Below are positions 8,501 to 19,330 of a DNA stretch of 64,000 nucleotides, piece by piece. The position numbers and the translations under genes were made by a program. Below the pieces are notes generated by a model. The model was not told the DNA's origin. It saw nothing but the letters and a program-made list of their open reading frames with translations, and did not search any database. The stretch spans positions 102,076 to 166,075 of the forward strand of contig NW_024599375.1 in the NCBI RefSeq assembly GCF_004379255.2, given 5' to 3'. Positions within the stretch are counted from its first letter, which is position 1. The number at the start of each line of letters is the position of its first letter. This DNA comes from Salvia splendens. Taxonomy: Eukaryota; Streptophyta; Magnoliopsida; Lamiales; Lamiaceae.

Positions 8501-9714
8501 TCGATGGCATCATTAATACACCGATCCTCCATGACGAACAGGATATCCCGAGGTGGAACCTCTCTAAGCATGGGGAATTCACGGTGGCTTCGACATGGGA
8601 CACATTTCGAGGACGAAACCCGATCATCCATGGTTTGGGGGACGTTTGGAAGGTAGGCCTCACCAACTCAATAGCCATCTTTATCTGGAGGCTTCTCTCC
8701 AATCGGGTGCCGGTTGACACGAAACTTCAGTGGCGGGAGATTGAGCTAGCTTCTAAGTGCCAATGCTGCCCCCACAGACCGAACACTGAGTCACTCCAAC
8801 ACCTCTTCATCCAGGGATATGGAGCTCGCAGAGTATGGAGTGAGTTCGACGGCTGGTTCACAGGCCCGTTCCCACGCATCCATATCAATGACACAATCCC
8901 TACGAGAATCGAAGTGTGGGCGCGAAGGTGCCAACAGCCGAACAAGAAACATCTTAGCCGAGCCACCCCATACCTCATCCTTTGGTTTATTTGGTCGGAG
9001 AGAAACAGGAGCCGCCACCAAGGCACACAGTTTAAACCACAAAACGTGGTATGGCAGGTCCACATGTTCATTCGGAATGCTATGTCTAATGGAAGCTTGA
9101 AGCCGAAACATTGGAAGGGAGTTAAACTTGGAATCAATATTCCTCAACAAGCGGCGGCAATCAGGGCGCTACCCCTAGCCATGGCAATCAAATGGAACCC
9201 CCCGGATCAGCCGTGGATAAAGCTCAACACGGATGGCTCCTATAATGAAGCGAACGGCAGTACAGGGGCTGGCGGGATTATTCGAGACCACTCGGGTAAG
9301 ATGCTCGTCGCCGTCAGCACACCCCTTGAAGCCCACTCGGCGTTAGAAGCGGAGCTGTTGGCCATGATCCACGGGCTAAATATAGCCAAGGAATACGGCC
9401 TACCAATCTGGATTGAGTCAGATGCAGAGCAAGCAATCAAATTGGTCAATGGGACGGGATGGGGGCCGGCACTCGCTCGGCAAGCGGTGGCGCAACTAAC
9501 CATTCTCAAACGCCAACTCAAATTCCGAGCCACCTTCATACACAGGGAGGGGAACAAAGCGGCGGACTTCCTTGCGAAAATGGGGCTAGTCCAAGACAGT
9601 GGCCTACGAATGCACTACAACTCAGCACCGAGAGAACTATTGGACTTGGTTAGATTGGACGAGATGGGAGTGTCGCACATCCGAAACCTAGACGGGGACG
9701 GGCATCAAAGTTGA
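5548..9714 (+). CDS. LINE 1 ORF2: endonuclease-RT-zf-RVT-RNase H
   Basis: An open frame of 1388 codons giving the enzyme that nicks the target and copies the RNA by target-primed reverse transcription. Residues 1-230 are an APE-like endonuclease with N9 (FWNVRG), E38, D136 (GGDFN) and SDH at 216-218. The RT core has D576 (KIDMAKAYD), RQGDPISP and the YADD box at 681-684. A zf-RVT region lies near 1010-1095 (CQCC at 1071-1074, LQHLF). The C-terminal RNase H has D1229 (NTDGS), E1269, D1292 and D1340, so all four acidic residues are present. RNase H at this place is known from a subset of plant L1 elements. The ATG lies two bases after the ORF1 stop (TAATAATG), which points to reinitiation. No lesion is seen. 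Confidence 0.95.
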   Translation: MSYNLMFWNVRGIANAPTQNVLKRLIGCHNVLFLAIMEPLTQPDPDRFSKALGLSFIGSNMNEKIWMFAEEGSTFDIEVDSEQILHGYLKSHRLARPVAISAVYAKCTRAERHHLWDKMREIAGPLEGTPWIIGGDFNTMLSHQDRVGSDTNRQAEMVDFAEATEDCRLLDPGFDGAAFTWAKNGLFERLDRVFVSEDWTKTFEATRVTNLPRIASDHGPILVRCTKMNTSAGAKAFRFQNMWIRHEGFMAVVQKAWEEPTGAGGILNIQIKQARVKKALKEWNKEVFGNIHANLKEKEEEIALAQSCFEARPTPDHRTAINKHIAEYILLLKMEEDFWRQKAALRWLAEGDKNTRFYQSWVKQKRVRLRIHSIRVNGQELTEEAEIKKSAVEFFQQLLAPNNPTLEDPDLDLIQQVHSAEQFADIADAPSADEVRSATFCISGDSAPGPDGFSATFYQACWPIVGPEVVDAIRQFFRGAFLPRSITATSIVLIPKKASPESWTDYRPISLCNVLNKIITKVLTSRLSPFLPQVISPNQSGFVKGRLLNDNALLAQEMFHELARCSPAPNVAVKIDMAKAYDRVQWPFLFKVLRCMGFPDSWISLMERCIGCCWFSVLVNGAPSGFFRSTRGLRQGDPISPALFVIAADYLSRALDKLILGQKDMTFKASRRCMEISHLAYADDIIIFTQAAANPMRRLRACLEKYERVSGQQVSLAKSNFYIAEAHEHWANSIQAEGGFSRGAFPFLYLGVPIYRGVKRTDMFLFLREKIARRISGWAHRHLSFGGRLTLIKSTLEAIPLHIFQAVEPTAGTLKQLDQQMARFFWGSTNEKKRTHWIGWEQMCRPTDEGGLGIRKTLEVLHAFNIKLWWRFREQNSLWARYMMAKYCSNSTPLTLRLPSRSSPTWRRLSRAWPLAQPHMRWLVGQGDIYFWDDIWLGNSPLRELSLDDRGRPTTRVSEFITNGGWDVPKLQLLHNQAGLPQHVIDGIINTPILHDEQDIPRWNLSKHGEFTVASTWDTFRGRNPIIHGLGDVWKVGLTNSIAIFIWRLLSNRVPVDTKLQWREIELASKCQCCPHRPNTESLQHLFIQGYGARRVWSEFDGWFTGPFPRIHINDTIPTRIEVWARRCQQPNKKHLSRATPYLILWFIWSERNRSRHQGTQFKPQNVVWQVHMFIRNAMSNGSLKPKHWKGVKLGINIPQQAAAIRALPLAMAIKWNPPDQPWIKLNTDGSYNEANGSTGAGGIIRDHSGKMLVAVSTPLEAHSALEAELLAMIHGLNIAKEYGLPIWIESDAEQAIKLVNGTGWGPALARQAVAQLTILKRQLKFRATFIHREGNKAADFLAKMGLVQDSGLRMHYNSAPRELLDLVRLDEMGVSHIRNLDGDGHQS

Positions 9715-9928
9715 TCATGAGACGACGGGAGACAATAGTGACTAGCTTTGTGGTTAATTGTTTTTTGGAAAGGAGTATGATGAGGTCCGAACCTTGTGGG
9801 ATCGGACCGCATACTACTCTTGATTTTGTTACGGCACACCACTTTTGGGTGTGGCCACGCCTTGTAATTATCTCTTGTGGAAATATAGGGATGAGGGACC
9901 CACGAACCCTCCACCGTAGAGGTGTTTG

Positions 9929-9983
<55 letters not shown>
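9715..9983 (+). other. LINE 1 3' UTR, terminal hairpin and poly(A)
   Basis: A 3' UTR of about 215 nt ends in the block AGGGATGAGGGACCC, then the hairpin CACC (9912-9915), a 5-nt loop and GGTG (9921-9924). After seven more bases a run of 52 A begins. The same block and hairpin precede the tails of LINE A, B and E. It is the likely docking site for the ORF2 protein during reverse transcription. Confidence 0.75.
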
Positions 9984-9985
<2 letters not shown>

Positions 9986-9999
9986 AACTGCATGGAGCA
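9984..9999 (+). repeat. LINE 1 target site duplication, right
   Basis: This is a perfect copy of 2221-2236 immediately after the poly(A) tail. LINE 0 ORF1 sequence continues directly after it. Confidence 0.95.
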
Positions 10000-11470
10000 T
10001 CCATCAAGCCGGCATTGACCCCGCCGTGCGACAACCCGTCTAGCCAATCTCTATGGCAGACATGGTCCGAGAAACGCCACGAACCGATGGCCCACAAGCT
10101 TTTGACCCGGAGACCATCCAAAATATCGGTTTTGCAACAACCTCCAATGGTGTCCCGGCTATCTTCTTCTCGGGCGCGGATATTCAAAAATTGGCTACAA
10201 GCCTTGGACACGCCATCGTCGGTAAGTTCTCTCATTCTATCCCGGCCTCACATCAAATTCAAAAGGCGCTCGAAAATATTAAATTGTGCTGAGGTTTTAC
10301 TTGGAAGTATCTTAATGCTAAACATATTCTTATTCAATGTGAGGACATCGCCGACTATGCAAAGATTCTTGGTAGCCCGAAAGGAACGCCTATTTGGTTT
10401 GTTGATCGTCATCCCGTGAGAGTCTTCAAGTGGTCTCCGGACTTTGACGCCTACTGTGAATCTCCGATTGCGGCAATATGGTGCAACTTAATTGGGCTTC
10501 CTATACACCTTTTTGATCAACGACGCTCTACGCCATTGGTAAACTATTGGGCACTCCGATCCAAATCGGCCGGGCCACGGCAAACAAATCTAGGCTGTCC
10601 TTTGCCCGCATCTGCGTCGAGATAGACATATCGAAGCCACCCATCGAGGAGATCATCTTAGACATTGGTGGCCGTGAGACGGTGCAACAAGTTAAATGGG
10701 ACAAGATCCCATTCTATTGCCGGGAGTGCAAACACGTTGGAGACAAAAGTGACGTGTGTTACGCGGTAGGCAAGACGGAAAGGCCGATCAAGAAAAACTA
10801 CAACACCATTCCTCCCAAGCAACCGCAATTCGAGAACGGAAAACAACGGGCCCAAGATATCTCATAACCCTTGTTGAATGGAAGGGAATGGAGAGCTCAA
10901 AGAAGAGGAAAAAATTCGGGGGAGCAACACAACAAAAGCTCAAGGGTAAGCGAGGCCGTGGAAGCCGAATGGATGGGGCCGGACATTCTAGGCAACCTCC
11001 ACGAACCTTTCGACCCGGAGGATGGTGATCAACTTGAGAAAGGAGGAAAACAAGGTAGGACACCCTCCAAGCAACGGACGGGATTCCTCCCTTTCCACTA
11101 TCCCCGGAGGGATGTTTCTCCTAGTGCGGCTGGCAAGGGTACGCATGGGCGTAGTGGGTCGGCTGGCCCGGTAATTCAAGGGTCGGGGGGCTCGGCCCGA
11201 CCGTCCTCGATGGAGAATCGTGAGGCTCGTGGGAGGGGAAGTCACATGAGCACGAATCAATATTATTCACACATGAATAATGAAGCCTATGATGGAGATG
11301 AGTTCGATGATATCGAGAGCATTGAGGTCGAGCGGCAGCCGAACACCGACGCCGAAGGCTCCACCATGCTGATCACGGAGGGCGAGTCAAGCCACGCCCC
11401 GCAAGACCGTCAATGCACCAAAATTCAAGGGGGGCCTTCACACCCGCCGGGTACGAACCTCCATTGTTAA
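10000..11470 (+). pseudogene. LINE 0 ORF1, 3' piece (decayed)
   Basis: This continues the ORF1 interrupted at 2236. It holds the DUF4283-type block (about 10110-10700) and the CCHC knuckle (CRECKHVG, about 10720-10765), then a hydrophilic tail. It is broken by in-frame stops at 10041, 10290 and 10865 and by a frameshift near 10520, where a short deletion removed bases around the FDQ motif. The ORF1 stop at 11468-11470 is followed after two bases by the ORF2 ATG. It is close in sequence to LINE F at 50489. Confidence 0.9.
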
Positions 11471-11472
11471 TT

Positions 11473-14400
11473 ATGTCATTTAATCTCATGTTTTGGAACG
11501 TTAGGGGGAATGCGCCCACCCAAAATGTTTTAAAAAGATTAATTAAGACTCATAATGTCAATTTTCTTGCAATAATGGAGCTGCTCACAGCGCCAAACCC
11601 GGAGAAGTTCTCCAAGACCTTAGGGCTGGTTTTCCAAGGCTCAAATCTAAATGGGAAGATATGGGTATTTGTTGAAGAGGGCGATACGGAGCAGGTCCTT
11701 CACGGTCATGTTGAGTTCCCTCGCCTCGCGGGTCACATATGTATTTCGGCAGTCTATGCAAAGTGCACAACGGGTGAGAGGGTACTTTTGTGGGACAAAA
11801 TGAGGGAAATTTCAATGGCTACCAAAGATACACTTTGGATGATTGGGGGAGACTTCAACACCATTCTCTCGACGTGTGATGGGGTGGGAAGTAACACTAA
11901 CCGACAAGCCGATATGGTGTATTTTGCAGAAGCTATTGAAGACTGCAGAGTTCTGGACCCGGGCTTTGATGGCTCGGACTTCACATGGGCCAAGAACGGC
12001 CTTTTTGAGAGGCTAGATAGAATTCTTGTGAATGAACCATGGGCACAGTTCTTTGAAGCGACTAGGGTGACTAATTTGCCACGGGTGTCTTCGGATCACG
12101 ACCCAGTTCTGGCCCGGTGAAGAACCCCACGCACCCACTCCGGGGGTAGCCCGTTCCGCTTCCAAAACATGTGGATTAGGCATGATAGTTTTGCGGACCT
12201 AGTTCGGGGAGACTGGAGCCAACCGACGTGGGCCGAGGGATTACTCAATCTACAGATCAAACTTGCACGAATAAAGAAAACCCTTAAGGAGTGGAATAAG
12301 GTAGTTTTCGGGAACATCCACGACAACCTTAAGGACTTGGAGGAAAAAATCGTGGCTGCCCAAGCGGACTTTGAGGAGAGGCCTTCCCCACAGAATAGGT
12401 CCGAAGTCAACAGATGCATCGCCTTGTATATCCGACTTCTCAAGATGGAGGAGGATTTTTGGCGACAAAAGGCGACACTAAGATGGCTAGTGGAAGGCGA
12501 CAAGAATACCAAATTCTACTAGAGTTGGGTCAAACAAAAGAGATTACGGATGCGCATTCACAAGATCAATTTAGGGGGGAGAGAAATTTCGGATGACTTG
12601 GAAATTAGGAACTCGGCGGTGGAGTTCTTCCAAAACCTCCTAGCCCCGGGCCCACTCACGCTCTTGGAGCCGGACATGAGCTTGATACAACACCTCCCAC
12701 CATCCCCCAAGGCGGACGCTCTCCCAGACCCTATAAACGCGGAGGAAGTGAAAAGAGCCGTATTTGACATCTCCGGAGATAGCGCCCCAGGTCCGGATGG
12801 CTTCACAGCCACCTTTTATCAACCATGCTGGGATACGATTGGCGTGGATGTAGTTGTCGCAATCCAGCAATTTTTTTTGGGGGAGCCTTCCTCCCTCGAA
12901 GCATCACGGCCACGAGCATCGTACTCATCCCGAAGAAGCTCGCTCCGGACTCGTGGAGCGACTATCGCCCCATCAGCCTGTGCAATGTCTCTAACAAGAT
13001 CATTACCAAAATCCTCACGAGACGGCTAACTCCCCTTTTCCCTCAGGTTATCTCTCCAAATCAGAGCGGGTTTGTGAAAGGGAGGCTGCTAAACGATAGC
13101 GTACTCTTGGAGCAAGAGATGTTCCACGAACTACCGAGAAGTGCTCCGGCCCCCAATGATGCGGTCAAGATTGACATGGCTAAAGCCTACGACAGAGTTC
13201 AGTGGCCCCTTCTAATCAAGGTTTTGGACCGAATGGGCTTCCCGGCCCGGTGGACATCCATGATTGAAAGGTGCGTGGGCTCATGCTGGTTCTCGGTCCT
13301 AATCAATGGGATCCCATCTGGGTTTTTCAAGTCATCCCGTGGCCTTAGACAAGGCGACCCAATTTCTCCCGCCTTGTTTGTGATTGCCACGGATTATCTA
13401 TCAAGGGCTTTGGACAGACTCATTTTGGGGAAGAAAGAGATGACTTTTAAGGCCACACGAGGATGCATGGAGATAAGCCACCTTGCCTATGCCGATGATA
13501 TCGTGATTTTCACACAAGCGGCGGAGGCACCTCTAAGATTGCTCAGAGCTTGTCTAGATGAGTACGCGGGAATCTCCGGACAGCAGATCAATCTAGCAAA
13601 GAGCAATTTCTACATCACCGAGAAACATGATAGGTGCGCCGACCTAATACAGTCCGTAGGTGGATTCTCTCGAGGTACCTTCCCTTTCCTTTACCTTGGG
13701 GTTCCTATTTATCGAGGTGTTAAGCGTACAGATATGTTCATGTTCTTGCGGGAAAAGATTGCCGCTAGAGTCACGGGCTGGACACACCGGCATCTCTCTT
13801 TTGGAGGAAGGCTTACCCTCATTAAGAGTATGCTCGAAGCGGTGCCACTCCATATTTTCCAAGCCATCGAGCCAACCTCCGGGGCTCTTAAGCAATTGGA
13901 TCGGGTCGACAAGTGAGAGGAAAAGAACACACTGGATAGGCTGGGCTCAGATTTGCCTTCCGACTTCCGAAGGGGGGCTCGGTGTTCGGAAATCCAAAGA
14001 AGTACTCCGAGCCTTCAACGTCAAGTTATGGTGGCGATTCCGAGAGCAAAGCTCGCTTTGGGCAAAATATATGAAGATGAAGTATTGCAAAAAGACCTCC
14101 CCCCTCGCGGCCAACCCCTCCGGGTACAACAACCCAATTTGGAAAAGACACATGCGCGCGAGACATCAGACGATCCCTCATATTAGGTGGGTGGTGGGCA
14201 AAGGAGAAATCTACTTTTGGGATGACATTTGGGTGGGCAACTCTGCCCTAAGGACCCTAAGTTTGGATGATAGGGGCGCCCACACTTCCTTGGTCGAGGA
14301 TTTTCTCATGGAGGGGGCTTGGAATGAAGCTAAGCTCCAACAACTCCACGACCAGGTAGGACTCCCACAGCAGGTAATATCTCAGATCCTTGATACTCCG

Positions 14401-14744
14401 GTCATTGCAGGGGAGCCGGATACTCCGAGGTGGGCCCTTTCTAGACTCGGTGAATTTTTGTTAGCAACAACATGGGACACCATTCGTACACATGGACCGA
14501 GGATACAGGGGCTCGAGGACATCTGGAGGGCCGGCCTAACCAACTCAATTGCAATCTTTAACTGGCGCCTTTTGTCGAATCGTATTCCGGTCGATACCAA
14601 GCTCCAATGGAGGATGATTGATTTGGCCTCAAAATGTCAATGCTGCCCTAGGGACCCGAACATCGAATCCCTTCAGCACCTCTTCATCCAAGGCCGGGGA
14701 GCAACAAGCCTGTGGCGAGAGTTCAACGGGTGGTTCGAGGGATC
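11473..14744 (+). pseudogene. LINE 0 ORF2 (decayed, 3' truncated)
   Basis: Starts with the usual endonuclease opening (FWNVRG) and includes GGDFN, an SDH motif, RT (KIDMAKAYD, RQGDPISP, YADD near 13495) and the zf-RVT region. Lesions are a six-base loss near 11510, stops at 12118 (in place of Cys) and 12520 (a Gln codon in its relatives), a frameshift at a T-run near 12870, and a deletion of roughly 20 bases near 13907. At 14744/14745 it switches within a few bases to the RNase H end of LINE B, so its own RNase H is gone. The switch marks the left edge of the 14.9-kb array. Confidence 0.9.
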
Positions 14745-15258
14745 GGCACACACTGGGGACCGGCCCATATTAGTCGGGTGATGGCGCGACTAGCAATCCT
14801 CAAGCGCCAACAAGACACCCGTATCACCTTCATCCACCGGGAAGGGAATAGAGCAGGAGATCTCCTCGCCAAAATGGGATTAGAAAGAAATGACTACTGG
14901 CGTATGAATGCCCTCACGGCACCAAGGCACCTCACAGCGATGATTAGGACGGATGCAATGGGTATCCCGAACATTCGGGTCCATAATGAAGAGGAAGAAT
15001 AGGCTCGAGTTTTGGTGGAATGGGATCTATAGTCTTTCTTTTTTGTTGAATTGTATTTTACCTTTTGAAAGGGAGTATGATGAGGTCCGGGCTTGTGGAA
15101 CCGGACCGCATACTACTCCTAATTTTCGTGTAGGCACACCACTTTCGGGTGTGGCCACGTTTTGTATTCAACCACTTTTGAAATATAGGGATGAGGGACC
15201 CACGACCCTCCACCGTGAAGGTGTTTGATTTTTTTTTTTTAAAAAAAAAAAAAAAAAA
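14745..15258 (+). mobile_element. LINE B 3' end, left-most copy
   Basis: Contains the last 85 or so ORF2 codons (end of RNase H, stop at 15000-15002), the 3' UTR, hairpin CACC-GTGAA-GGTG (15211-15223), a run of 12 T and a run of 18 A. It is identical to the ends of the LINE B copies at 29607 and 44468. Upstream it is joined to LINE 0 rather than to LINE B, so this copy has no 5' part. Confidence 0.9.
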
Positions 15259-17269
15259 GTGTTATAATATCATGTTTCTTGCAATAATGGAGCCATTCAC
15301 TAATCCCGACCCGGATCGGTATTCCAAGGTGCTGGGACTAAATTTCAAAGGTGCAAATACATCTGGTAAGATATGGGTATTCGCCGAGGAGGGTGCCAAC
15401 TTCATCGTTGAGGAGGATTCGGACCAAGTCCTACACGGAAGGCTTACTTCGTACCGCATGGCGAATCATATCTCCATTTCGGCCATCTACGCTAAATGTA
15501 GTAGGTTGGAGCGACACCCTCTGTGGGATAAAATGAGGGAGATATCATTCAGGACGGAAGGAACCCCGTGGCTGATTGGAGGGGATTTTAATACGATCCT
15601 TGCACACGAAGACAGGGTTGGAAGTGAAACCAACCGGCAAGCAGAGATGATTGATTTTGCCGAAGCAATTGAAGATTGCCGGCTTCTGGACCCGGGATTC
15701 GATGGTGCGGAATTCACTTGGGCTAAAAATGGCTTGTTTGAGAGGTTGGACAGGCTGCTTGTTAATGAGGCATGGTCTAATGCGTTTGAGGCAACAAGGG
15801 TAACTAATCTCCCAAGGGTTTCCTCGGATCATGGCCCGATTCTTGCAAGGTGTAAGATGCCGAGGCCCCCCTCCGGGGGCAGCGCCTTTCGCTTCCAGAA
15901 CATGTGGGTCCGGCATGGAGGCTTCCTGCAGCTTGTGCAAAATATTTGGGCTCAACCAACAGAGGCGAGTGGGCTATTGAACCTCCAAACTAAGCTTGCT
16001 AGGAGCAAAAAGGCCCTCAAGGCGTGGAACAAGGAGGTTTTTGGCAACATTCACGCCAATCTCAAAGGAATGGAGGAAGGAATCGCGCAGGCTCAAGCCG
16101 ACTTTGAGGCTGATCCAACGCCACACAATAGATCCGAGATCAACAAAAGCATTGCCGAGTACATCCTCCTTCTCCGGATGGAGGAGGACTTCTGGAGGCA
16201 AAAGGCGGCTCTACGGTGGCTAGCAGATGGAGATAAGAATACCAGATTCTACCAAAGCTGGGTGAAGCAGAAGAGAGTTAGACTCCGAATTCACTCTATC
16301 AATGTGAATGGCCGGGAGATTGCAGATGAAACTGAGATACGGCACTCGGTGGTCGAATTCTTTCGGAGCCTTCTCGCCCCGGACACCCTGGACCTTGGGG
16401 ACCCGGACCTTGATCTTATCCAACAACTCCCCCCCTCAACGGATCTTGAGGAGCTACACTACCCACCGAACTCCGAGGAGGTGAAGAAAGCGGTTTTTGA
16501 CATCTCCGGGGACAGTGCTCCAGGCCCGGATGGCTTCTCGGCTGTCTTCTACCAAACATGTTGGTGAATTCTTGGAACGGATGTGGTGGAAGCCATAAAA
16601 CAGGTCTTTCTTGGGGCCTACCTCCCTCGGAGCGTCACGGCCACAAACATTGTCCTTATCCCGAAGAAGGCCTCGCCCGAGACATGGGCCGATTTTCGCC
16701 CCATAAGCCTATGCAACGTCCTCAACAAGATTATTACAAAAGTTCTAACCGCACGCCTTGCGCCTTTTTTGCCACAGGTTATCTCCCCGAACCAGAGTGG
16801 ATTCGTGAAGGGGCGGCTCCTACATGACAACGCCCTCCTCGCCCAAGAGATGTTCCACGAATTAGCAAGGTGCTCCCCTGCACCGAATGTGGCCATTAAG
16901 ATCGACATGGCCAAGGCGTATGATAGAGTGCAATGGAGCTTCTTGATCAAGGTGCTTCGGCGCATGGGCTTCTCGGATGGGTGGATCGCCCTGATTGAAA
17001 GGTGCATTGGCTCCTGTTGGTTCTCGGTCCTTATTAACGGTGTCCCAGCTGAATTCTTCAAATCTACTCGGGGGCTCAGACAAGGAGACCCCATATCCCC
17101 GGCGCTGTTTATGATTGCCGCAGAGTATCTCTCCAGGGCCCTCGATAAGCTCATCCTTGGAAAAAAAGAGATGACCTTCAAAGCGGCCAGGAGGTGCATG
17201 GAAATCAGCCACTTAGCATATGCCGATGACATTATAATCTTCACTCAAGCAGCTGCAACCCCATTGCGT
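15259..17269 (+). pseudogene. LINE A ORF2, endonuclease and RT part (unit 1)
   Basis: This is the continuation of LINE A after the LINE B insertion. It encodes the endonuclease (MEP, GGDFN, SDH) and RT up to just past the YADD box (near 17220). A TGA at 16565-16567 interrupts the frame between the endonuclease and RT domains in all three copies. At 17269 it switches in frame (PLR then LGMSIP) to the sequence before the RNase H of another LINE. The RT thumb and zf-RVT regions are therefore missing. The undeleted version is at 44984-49064. Confidence 0.9.
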
Positions 17270-17766
17270 TTGGGAATGAGTATACCGAGACTGCCCGCAT
17301 CAAGGGGGCTGAGACTCCTAGTGATGCCGGTTAAGTGGCACCCCCCCAAGAGGCCGTGGGTTAAAGTCAACACGGATGGGGTACACGGAAGCATTGGATA
17401 AAGCGGGAGGGGGAGGTGTGGTACGTGACTGGACCGGGAAGTTGCTCGTGGCCTTTACAACCCCCCTCGACGCACACTCAGCATTGGAGGCTGAACTGAT
17501 AGCCGCTCACCACGGACTCGAGCTTGCGAGGGATTGTGCGCTGCCGATATGGATCGAGACAGACGCCGAGCAAGTCACCAAATTCATCAATGGTAAGATG
17601 TGGGGGCCGGCACATGTCCGCCGGGTCATGGCGCGGCTCACCCTCTTCAAGCGCCAGCACGCCATCCTTGTATTCCTCCAACTGTAACATGTAACATCTT
17701 TCGTCTTGCAATATAGGGATGAGGGACCCACCCTCCACCGTGAAGGTGTTTGATAACAAAAAAAAA
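17270..17766 (+). pseudogene. LINE E 3' end with RNase H remnant (unit 1)
   Basis: Encodes a divergent RNase H (VNTDG, EAELIA, ETDAEQ) with a frameshift near 17370 and a deleted C-terminus. A shortened 3' UTR ends in the hairpin CACC-GTGAA-GGTG (17736-17748) and a short A-run. Its RNase H differs clearly from that of LINE A in the third copy, so it came from another family member. Confidence 0.8.
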
Positions 17767-18507
17767 GTACGTTTCGTTCATTGAACTTGAAGGTTCCTTT
17801 CGTTTCTTCGAAATTTTTGATGTTGTATTGAGTTCTCATTTGCGATTATTAAACTGTGTAGATGTGATTGTGTGCAGATTGTTTTCCATGATACCACGAC
17901 AGATATAAGAACCATCTTTCTTAATAACGCAATTGTTATTAAAAGAAATCAAATATCCATCAAAAACTAATTTAGAAACTAAAATTAAATTTCTTCTAAA
18001 AGAAGGTATCAACAAAACATTCTTCAAAATAAAAAATCTATCACTACTAAAATAAAAATAAATGTATCTCACTGCTATGGCCGCCACTTTTGTAGCGTCA
18101 CCCAGCTGGACCTCGATCTCACGATCACATAGCCGTCTTGTCACCTGCATTAAGTCAGGATCAAAACAAATATGATCAGTGGCACCAGTGTCAATAACCC
18201 AAGTGCAAGTAGACTTCGAAGCCAAACATGACTCGACTACTAAAGCTTGGTGCATACCTGTAGCCTTGCCCTTTTTAGGACAATCTGGCTTCCAATGCCC
18301 CTTCTCTCCGCACTTGAAACACTTCCCCGTGGGCTTCTTGTTTGCCCTCTTCTTCTTCTTTCCCTTAGCATCTTGGCCGGTCCTGAGTTCGGTGCCTGCC
18401 TTTTTCCCGCGCTAGGCTTGATGCCAGAGGAACGAGGCGCTGAAGTCATCATGGCCGCCTTAGCCTGGACCATAAGGTCCTCTGCCGACTGAAGTTCAGT
18501 CAACGGC
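17767..18507 (-). pseudogene. Ty1/copia gag-protease fragment (unit 1)
   Basis: On the minus strand, gag C-terminal sequence is followed by a CCHC knuckle (CFKCGEKGHWKPDC, near 18290-18330). Next come the copia aspartic protease (DTGATDHIC, with the DTGA active-site motif) and the start of the region before the integrase (NVLLIPSFRRN). A frameshift lies in gag near 18400 and a stop near 17836. Integrase, RT, RNase H and LTRs are absent. The left end abuts the LINE E tail and the right end abuts the gypsy-type LTR. Confidence 0.85.
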
Positions 18508-19210
18508 TGTCACGATCGCCCTCACTAAGGATAGTAAAGACGGGGAAATCGTGACTAGGGAAGGGACTAAGGAGCAGGGAAGAAGAAGGGGAAAGCAATG
18601 AAAGACAACATCTTAAACAAAGCTTCAAAAGAAAAGTTTTAATCAATTAAACAATTAAGCAGCTGGTTAATATCTCAAGGTAATTAATGTCAAAAAGTAG
18701 TGTAAAGCAAAACCAAAGACTTTTACAAGAACGATTCGAAACACAGTAGCGGAAAAATAAGTATCAAAGGAGAGTCATAGGATGACGCCCATGTATGAAG
18801 ACACGACGCATCCGGGAATTCCTAAAGCTCACTCAACATCCATCGCAACATCACGCTCAACCTGCACATAGGGAAAACATATGCAGGGCTGAGTACTTGT
18901 TGTACTCAATGGGCTCATGCCGAAAATATTTTATAACAGTTATGTCATCCAAACCAGTGAACTCGAGTTTTACATGTAGTTAAGAAATATCATCGAGAAC
19001 ACAAAAACATTTTCATAGTCTGGCCAAGGCAAAACAATCTCCCCACTATCTCAACAACCAATCATTCACATCCTCTTACCATAGTGCGACGAAAGTGTGG
19101 CCACACTATTCGCCCACGAGACCGGCCGAGTAGCAAGGACGGCTCACGATCCCCTCTGTGTACACGGCCTGATAGGGTTTGTGGCCCTACTCAGACCCGA
19201 ATTCGTTTAT

Positions 19211-19330
19211 CATAGCCCTATAGCCTAATGGAGCGAACTCACAAACTAGACATCAAGCACAATCTCAACATAGCCCTATAGCCTAACGGAGCAAGCTCAA
19301 ACGAACTAGGCATCAGGCAACAATCTCAAC
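19211..19330 (+). repeat. Two imperfect direct repeats of about 58 bp in the LTR
   Basis: CATAGCCCTATAGCCTAA occurs at 19211 and again at 19269, each followed by similar sequence ending in ACAATCTCAA. The same pair lies at 34073-34192 in unit 2. Confidence 0.8.

Larger units (their letters stand above)
2237..9983 (+). mobile_element. LINE 1: full-length L1-clade LINE, both ORFs open
   Basis: A 7.75-kb element bounded by perfect 16-bp TSDs. Its order is a 255-bp 5' UTR with a terminal hairpin, ORF1 (2492-5545), two bases, ORF2 (5548-9714), a 215-bp 3' UTR with a terminal hairpin, and a 52-nt poly(A) tail (9932-9983). It is inserted in the ORF1 pseudogene of LINE 0. The intact TSD, long tail and open ORFs indicate a recent insertion. 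It is the only element here that could code for a complete transposition machinery. A frameshifted copy lies inverted at 56290-64000. Confidence 0.95.

Noticed and set aside
15191..15300. ORF beginning in the LINE B 3' UTR and entering LINE A through the A-run
   Set aside because: It reads through UTR and homopolymer (a run of Lys) and joins LINE A by chance. It is not a gene start.
16618..17244. A 208-codon minus-strand ORF, repeated at 31480 and 46343
   Set aside because: It is the antisense shadow of the LINE A reverse transcriptase domain. It has no recognisable protein features.
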